This document shows positions 7,696-11,503 of a stretch of 11,503 nucleotides of DNA, piece after piece. Origin of the DNA: an uncultured Ignavibacteria bacterium (GTDB taxonomy: Bacteria > Bacteroidota > Ignavibacteria > Ignavibacteriales > Ignavibacteriaceae); assembly GCA_937996765.1 (NCBI GenBank), contig CALKUG010000516.1, positions 1-11,503 of the forward strand. Reading direction: 5' to 3'. Below the pieces are notes generated by a model. That model did not search any database. It was given only the letters and a program-made list of their open reading frames with translations, and had not been told where the DNA came from. Both the position numbers and the translations under genes were made by a program. The number at the start of each line of letters is the position of its first letter. The first letter of the stretch is position 1.

Positions 7696-7726
7696 TTGAT
7701 AATATAAACAACAAATGTTATATTTG
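7696..7726 (+). promoter_or_regulatory. Promoter of the yceD-rpmF-plsX-fabH-fabD operon
   Basis: TTGATA (7696-7701, 5 of 6 to the sigma-70 -35 consensus) and TATATT (7719-7724, 5 of 6 to the -10 consensus) are separated by exactly 17 bases. The same DNA also fits the Bacteroidota pattern: ATTG (7695-7698), 20 bases, then TATATTTG (7719-7726), which fully matches TAnnTTTG. Initiation near 7731 would leave a leader of about 16 bases before the yceD start. Confidence 0.65.
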
Positions 7727-7733
7727 CAGGTCT

Positions 7734-7741
7734 AAAAAGGA
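7734..7741 (+). promoter_or_regulatory. Ribosome-binding site that selects the TTG start of yceD
   Basis: AAAAAGGA lies six bases before the TTG at 7748. There is no ATG or GTG in the proper frame at a usable distance near the conserved N-terminus, so this site supports TTG as the real start. Confidence 0.7.
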
Positions 7742-7747
7742 TTTACT

Positions 7748-8260
7748 TTGAAGATAAAAATATCAAATTTGAAACCGGGCAAGCATAACCTTGAATTTGA
7801 AGGTAGTGTTTCTGATGTTGGCTTAGTTGATCCATTTATTAATGGTTACCTTTTAAAGGTTAAAATTGATAAGTCAATTCACCAACTTATTGCCGATGCA
7901 GATTTACAAGTTAAAGCAAAATTAAATTGTGATAGGTGCGGTAGTGAATTTGAGGAAGAAATAAATACTCAATTTGAAGTTGTGTATTTAGTAGATAGCG
8001 GAGAACAAGAAGAATCGGATGAAATTCGATTTATTTCACCCGAAGAGCCGTTTATTGATATAAGTCAGGATTTGCATGACTACTCACAGTTGGCTCTACC
8101 GGTAAAAGTTCTTTGCAAAGAAGATTGCAAAGGGTTGTGTCCACACTGCGGAACGGATTTAAATAATACGAGCTGCGAGTGTAAAGATGAGACCATTGAC
8201 GATAGGTGGTTGCCCCTTCTGAACTTGAAGAAAAAGTTAGAAGAAGACAACCTGAATTAG
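7748..8260 (+). CDS. yceD: YceD/DUF177 family protein, cysteine-rich form
   Basis: The 170-residue protein matches DUF177 (YceD). N-terminal part: 'KLNCDRCGSEFEEEI' with C61 and C64. C-terminal part: 'LCKEDCKGLCPHCGTDLN' (C123, C127, C131, C134), C143, C145, and then 'DDRWLPL', the usual end of the family. The eight cysteines suggest one or two structural zinc sites, as in many Gram-positive and Bacteroidota members. DUF177 proteins in E. coli and plants are linked to 23S rRNA accumulation and 50S assembly, and the gene commonly sits before rpmF, as here. The start is TTG with AAAAAGGA six bases upstream. It is first in the operon, just below a good promoter; rpmF follows after 47 bases. The family call is firm; the molecular role is taken from homologues. 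Confidence 0.92.
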   Translation: MKIKISNLKPGKHNLEFEGSVSDVGLVDPFINGYLLKVKIDKSIHQLIADADLQVKAKLNCDRCGSEFEEEINTQFEVVYLVDSGEQEESDEIRFISPEEPFIDISQDLHDYSQLALPVKVLCKEDCKGLCPHCGTDLNNTSCECKDETIDDRWLPLLNLKKKLEEDNLN

Positions 8261-8307
8261 TAATTAACACATTTATTAACGTAACACTAAAATAACGAGA
8301 AGAAGCG

Positions 8308-8484
8308 ATGCCAAATCCGAAACGCAGAATGTCCAAAACACGCACTGCAAAAAGAAGAACCCACTACAAAGCAGTTGCCCCAACAGTAAGCACTTGCTCA
8401 AATTGCGGCGAAGTTAAGCTTTCGCATCATGCATGCCCAAAATGCGGCTATTATAATGGTCGTTTAGTTAACAGAGCTAACTAA
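8308..8484 (+). CDS. rpmF: 50S ribosomal protein L32
   Basis: This 58-residue ORF begins MPNPKRRMSKTRTAKRR and ends 'CGYYNGRLVNRAN'. These are the hallmark basic N-terminus and tail of bacterial L32, a small protein of the large ribosomal subunit. It carries an intact zinc-ribbon set, C30/C33 and C43/C46 ('CSNC' and 'CPKC'), so it is the zinc-containing paralogue type rather than the cysteine-free one that replaces it under zinc limitation. The length is normal. The ribosome site is weak (GAGAAGAAG at 8297-8305, no GG core). It lies between yceD and plsX, the standard order in many bacteria, and is probably cotranscribed with both. Confidence 0.97.
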   Translation: MPNPKRRMSKTRTAKRRTHYKAVAPTVSTCSNCGEVKLSHHACPKCGYYNGRLVNRAN

Positions 8485-8496
8485 GCACCCAGACTG

Positions 8497-9534
8497 ATGT
8501 CGAATCCCTCGACCACAAAAAATTCCCTCTGTAGAATTGCACTTGATGCTATGGGGAGCGATAACGCTCCCCTGAGCGAAGTGTTGGGAGCGGTACAGGC
8601 ATTGCAAGAAATCCCCAACATTAGGGTGTTACTTGTTGGCCAAAAAGATAAACTGCTTTCAATTATAAAAGAGCAAAAAGTAAATTTCTCAGAAGAGGAT
8701 ATTGTACATGCTCCCGATGTTGTCACCATGCACGACAAACCTACCGATGCCTTACGGAATAAAAAAGAATCCTCTATGATTATAGGTTCTAATTTGCTTG
8801 CAAAAGGTGAAGTAGATGCCTTTGTTTCTGCAGGTAATACCGGTGCAATGGTTGCATGCGGTATGTTTATTTTGGGTCGCTTAGAAGGCGTGGGACGTCC
8901 TACTATAGGCACATTTATGCCTAATCAGGCAGGTATCACCACCATTTTTGATGCCGGTGCTTCAGTGGATTCAAAACCTACTCATTTGTTGGAATATGGA
9001 ATAATGGGTAGCATTTTTGTTGAAAAAATGCATAACATCCCTCAACCTAAAGTTGGCATACTTTCGGTTGGTGAAGAAGAAACAAAAGGTAATGAAGTGA
9101 GCAAAGAAGCTCATAAATTATTAAAAAACTCTTCGTTAAACTTTATCGGAAATATTGAAGGGCGTGACATACTAAAAGGTACTGCTCACGTTGTTGTTTG
9201 CGATGGGTTTGTTGGAAATATAGTTTTGAAGTTTGGAGAAGGGGTTATACCTCTTCTGAAACATCTCATTAAAGATTACGCAAGCAAAAGTATTTGGAAC
9301 GGTATTAAAACACTGTTGGTAAAATCTGTTTTGAAAGAAACATTAAAACCACTTGACTACGAGGAATATGGCGGAGTCCCACTGCTCGGAGTAAAAGGTA
9401 TAACAATAATTGGGCATGGTTCGTCTTCCCCAAAAGCTATTAAAAATATGATTCGTGCTGCAAAGCAAATGTTTGATAAAGATTTGCTGACCCATATTCA
9501 GCAGGGTATTGCTGATAGCAAATCAAAATTGTAA
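8497..9534 (+). CDS. plsX: Phosphate acyltransferase PlsX
   Basis: The 345-residue PlsX is the peripheral membrane enzyme that converts acyl-ACP and phosphate to acyl-phosphate, the donor for PlsY in phosphatidic acid synthesis. Family motifs are in order: 'IALDAMGSDNAP' (14-25; usually AMGGDNAP), 'SAGNTGA' (111-117), 'GVGRPTIGTFMPN' (131-143), 'LSVGEEETKGNE' (189-200), 'NIEGRDIL' (219-226), 'VCDGFVGN' (234-241) and 'GVPLLGVKG' (293-301), 'GHGSS' (306-310). Length is normal, with about 11 extra residues before the usual N-terminal strand. No clear ribosome site precedes the ATG; it starts 12 bases after the rpmF stop, so translation is perhaps coupled. A perfect GC-rich hairpin lies in the codons for the first motif. 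The 12-base gap to fabH contains the fabH ribosome site. Confidence 0.97.
   Translation: MSNPSTTKNSLCRIALDAMGSDNAPLSEVLGAVQALQEIPNIRVLLVGQKDKLLSIIKEQKVNFSEEDIVHAPDVVTMHDKPTDALRNKKESSMIIGSNLLAKGEVDAFVSAGNTGAMVACGMFILGRLEGVGRPTIGTFMPNQAGITTIFDAGASVDSKPTHLLEYGIMGSIFVEKMHNIPQPKVGILSVGEEETKGNEVSKEAHKLLKNSSLNFIGNIEGRDILKGTAHVVVCDGFVGNIVLKFGEGVIPLLKHLIKDYASKSIWNGIKTLLVKSVLKETLKPLDYEEYGGVPLLGVKGITIIGHGSSSPKAIKNMIRAAKQMFDKDLLTHIQQGIADSKSKL
8553..8572 (+). other. Perfect GC-rich hairpin within the start of plsX
   Basis: GGGGAGCG and CGCTCCCC are perfect inverted arms around the loop ATAA: 8 pairs, seven of them G-C, unusually strong for this AT-rich DNA. It lies 56 bases inside plsX, over the codons for the conserved GSDNAP motif. 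No T run follows, so it is not a terminator. It may be an RNA structure affecting translation or mRNA stability, or a chance result of codon choice. Confidence 0.5.
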
Positions 9535-9546
9535 AAGGTAAGTGAA

Positions 9547-10551
9547 ATGAATAAAGAAAATAGAAAATATAGTGCTGTTGTTACAGCAGTTGGTATGTAT
9601 CTACCCGATGAAGTAATTGATAATAAATTTTTTGAAGCATATCTTGATACTAACGATGAGTGGATTACCTCAAGAACAGGAATCAAAGAGAGAAGAAGAT
9701 TAAAAGACGGTGCTACTAGCGATTTAGCAACCGGTGCAGCAAAGGACTTATTGGAAAAACACAATATTGATCCTAATTCTATTGATGTTATAATTGTTGC
9801 AACGGTAACTCCTGATATGTTTTTCCCTGCTACAGCTTGTTTAGTACAGGATAATATTGGAGCTAAAAATGCATGGGGCTTTGACCTCTCAGCAGCATGC
9901 TCGGGATTTTTATTTGCATTCCAAACAGGCGCTAATTTAGTTGAATCGGGACAGTATAAAAGAGTCCTTGTTATTGGTGCTGATAAGATGAGCTCTATTA
10001 TTGATTACAACGATCGTAACACCGTTATTTTATTTGGTGATGCAGGAGCGGCTGTGCTTCTCGAACCCAGCGAAGATTTATCAGTGGGTTTGCAAGATTC
10101 AATTTTACACACCGATGGTTCAGGAAGAGAATACCTCTATATGAAAGGTGGCGGAAGTTTAAATCCTCCAACTCATGAAACCGTTGATAAAAAAATGCAC
10201 TACATCTTTCAAGAAGGTCAAGCGGTATTCAAAGTTGCAGTTAAAGGTATGGCTGATATATCGTATGAAGTTATGAAACGAAACGGGTTAACAGGTGACG
10301 ATATTGCGTTCTTAGCACCGCACCAAGCAAATCTTCGTATCATCAATGCAACTGCTGAGAGAATGGGACTCTCGAAAGACAAAGTGATGCTTAATATTTC
10401 TAAGTATGGTAACACCACAGCGGCAACTATTCCTTTGTGTTTAGTTGAATACTACCGCGAAGGTAAACTGAAAAAAGGTGATAAAGTAGTAATGTCAGCT
10501 TTTGGAGCAGGCTTTACCTGGGGTGCTAACTTGTTTGTGTGGAGTTTATAA
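9547..10551 (+). CDS. fabH: 3-oxoacyl-ACP synthase III (KAS III)
   Basis: The 334-residue FabH condenses an acyl-CoA primer with malonyl-ACP, the first step of fatty acid chain building in the cytoplasm. The catalytic triad is complete: Cys118 in 'FDLSAACSGF', His259 in 'APHQANLRI' and Asn289 in 'KYGNTTAATIP'. Also visible are 'TNDEWITSRTGIKERR' (35-50), 'ILFGDAGAAVLL' (161-172) and the C-terminal 'SAFGAGFTWGANLFVW', all typical. Length matches the family. AAGG at 9535-9538, eight bases before the ATG, directly follows the plsX stop. fabD starts immediately after its stop codon, so the two are surely cotranscribed. The primer preference (acetyl- or branched-chain CoA) cannot be read from the sequence. 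Confidence 0.97.
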   Translation: MNKENRKYSAVVTAVGMYLPDEVIDNKFFEAYLDTNDEWITSRTGIKERRRLKDGATSDLATGAAKDLLEKHNIDPNSIDVIIVATVTPDMFFPATACLVQDNIGAKNAWGFDLSAACSGFLFAFQTGANLVESGQYKRVLVIGADKMSSIIDYNDRNTVILFGDAGAAVLLEPSEDLSVGLQDSILHTDGSGREYLYMKGGGSLNPPTHETVDKKMHYIFQEGQAVFKVAVKGMADISYEVMKRNGLTGDDIAFLAPHQANLRIINATAERMGLSKDKVMLNISKYGNTTAATIPLCLVEYYREGKLKKGDKVVMSAFGAGFTWGANLFVWSL

Positions 10552-11466
10552 ATGGGTAAACGCGCATTTTTATTCCCCGGACAGGGGAGCCAATATGTTG
10601 GGATGGCAAAAGATTTATTTGATAATTCTGTAGAAGCCAGAGAGATGATTCGCACAGCCGATGATGCTCTTGGTGTAAATCTTTCGCACATTATGTTCAA
10701 CGGTCCTGAAGATGAGCTCCGGCAAACTGAATTCACACAACCCGCAATTTTTTTGCATAGCGTTGTTTTGTTTTCACTCTTAAGAAAATTAGAATGCGAA
10801 GGAGCAGCTGGGCATTCACTTGGTGAGTATTCAGCTTTAGTTGCTGCAAAGGCAATTCAGTTTTATGATGCTGTAAAACTTGTACGTTTTCGCGGACAGG
10901 CCATGCAAAAAGCCGGCCAAGCCAATAAAGGCACAATGGCAGCGGTTGTTGGTCTTGATGGAGCCGTGGTTGAAGAAGTTTGTAATGAAGCTTCTGCAGA
11001 AGGTATAGTTCAGTGTGCTAATTTTAATTCCCCTGGTCAGATCGTAATATCAGGATCTGTTGAAGGTGTGAAAAAAGGCATGGAGCTTGCTAAAGCCAAG
11101 GGTGCAAAGTTGGTTAAAGAGCTTGTAGTTTCAGGTGCATTTCATTCACCTTTGATGCAATCGGGTAAAGATGAACTTGCTGCTGAATTAGTTGCTGCAA
11201 ATATTTATGATGCAAAATTCCCTGTTTACGCAAATGTGACCGCTAAACCTGTAGTTTCAGGTGCAGAGATAAAAAGTTTGTTAGAGCAACAAGTTACTGC
11301 CCCTGTAAGATGGGAAGAAACTATCCGTAATATGGTTGCCGATGGTTTTACTGATTTTGTTGAAATTGGTCCTGGCAAAGTATTGCAGGGCTTAGTTAAA
11401 AGAATTGCTCCTGAAGCTACGATTTCAGGAATTGAAAAGTATTCTGATTTAGAACCTTATTTATGA
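10552..11466 (+). CDS. fabD: Malonyl-CoA:ACP transacylase
   Basis: The 304-residue FabD transfers the malonyl group from CoA to acyl carrier protein, supplying FabH and the elongation cycle. Active-site features are intact: the oxyanion-side 'FPGQGSQ' (8-14), nucleophile Ser89 in 'GHSLGEYSALVAA', Arg114 in 'RFRGQAMQ' that holds the malonyl carboxylate, and His198 in 'SGAFHSPLM'. 'YANVTA' and 'FVEIGPGKVLQGL' are also as in the family. Length is normal and the gene is complete. Its ATG abuts the fabH stop codon with no gap; GGAG at 10541-10544 inside the fabH end, seven bases upstream, is the ribosome site, so coupled translation is likely. In related genomes fabG and acpP often follow; here the window ends. 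Confidence 0.97.
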   Translation: MGKRAFLFPGQGSQYVGMAKDLFDNSVEAREMIRTADDALGVNLSHIMFNGPEDELRQTEFTQPAIFLHSVVLFSLLRKLECEGAAGHSLGEYSALVAAKAIQFYDAVKLVRFRGQAMQKAGQANKGTMAAVVGLDGAVVEEVCNEASAEGIVQCANFNSPGQIVISGSVEGVKKGMELAKAKGAKLVKELVVSGAFHSPLMQSGKDELAAELVAANIYDAKFPVYANVTAKPVVSGAEIKSLLEQQVTAPVRWEETIRNMVADGFTDFVEIGPGKVLQGLVKRIAPEATISGIEKYSDLEPYL

Positions 11467-11467
11467 G

Positions 11468-11483
11468 AAAAAAAAAAAAAAAA
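11468..11483 (+). repeat. Homopolymer run of 16 A
   Basis: Sixteen consecutive A, bounded by single G, begin one base after the fabD stop codon. Beyond it the last 20 bases contain two TTATAA copies and end in TATAAT. The tract could be an A-rich curved or UP-like element before the next gene, a slippage site, or an assembly length error. Confidence 0.9.
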
Positions 11484-11503
11484 GTTATAAACGGTCTTAT
11501 AAT

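Noticed and set aside
8264..8293. Internal promoter for rpmF (TTAACA, 18 bases, TAAAAT)
   Set aside because: Each box matches 5 of 6, but initiation would fall about eight bases before the rpmF ATG and remove its ribosome site; such matches are common in AT-rich gaps.
8481..8912. Minus-strand 143-codon open frame opposite plsX
   Set aside because: It lies wholly across rpmF end and plsX, both with strong family motifs, and has low-complexity Ser/Pro/Ala composition typical of a shadow frame.

Overview
The window is about 11.5 kb of AT-rich bacterial DNA with dense, mostly ordinary gene packing. The protein repertoire points to a Gram-negative member of the Bacteroidota/Chlorobiota (FCB) assemblage, perhaps an Ignavibacteria- or Kapabacteria-like lineage. 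The reasons are a propeller plus outer-membrane barrel protein, a DUF5683 protein, a lipoprotein thioredoxin, and the order DUF177-rpmF-plsX-fabH-fabD. The lineage is an inference from gene content only; there is no rRNA gene here to settle it.

Left part (2-2692, + strand): the 3' end of a gene for a TolB-like beta-propeller fused to an Omp85-like outer-membrane barrel, cut by the window edge. It is followed 9 bases later by a secreted or membrane DUF5683 protein, so the two look like one cell-envelope operon. A minus-strand beta-CASP metallo-beta-lactamase gene (2689-4074) converges on it, and the two coding regions overlap by 4 bases at their stop codons.

Middle (4205-7514): a large soluble hybrid histidine kinase carries three PAS domains, kinase core, receiver and Hpt on one chain. 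It converges with a small thioredoxin-fold lipoprotein gene on the minus strand. A perfect 9-bp hairpin, with the kinase stop codon in its loop, sits between them and looks like a two-way terminator.

Right part (7515-11503): a 233-base divergent intergenic region holds a good promoter for the + strand, a weaker candidate for the - strand, a terminator-like hairpin facing the - strand and a short palindrome. The + strand then carries yceD (DUF177)-rpmF-plsX-fabH-fabD, a ribosome and fatty-acid/phospholipid initiation operon. YceD and L32 serve 50S assembly. FabD makes malonyl-ACP, FabH condenses it with acyl-CoA to start chains, and PlsX turns finished acyl-ACP into acyl-phosphate for phospholipid synthesis. 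The window ends just after fabD in a run of 16 A residues.

I see no mobile element, CRISPR array, tRNA or rRNA, and no convincing new defence or metabolic system. The points most worth checking are small: the orphan minus-strand hairpin at 7614-7645, the GC-rich hairpin inside plsX, the A16 tract and the propeller-barrel fusion.
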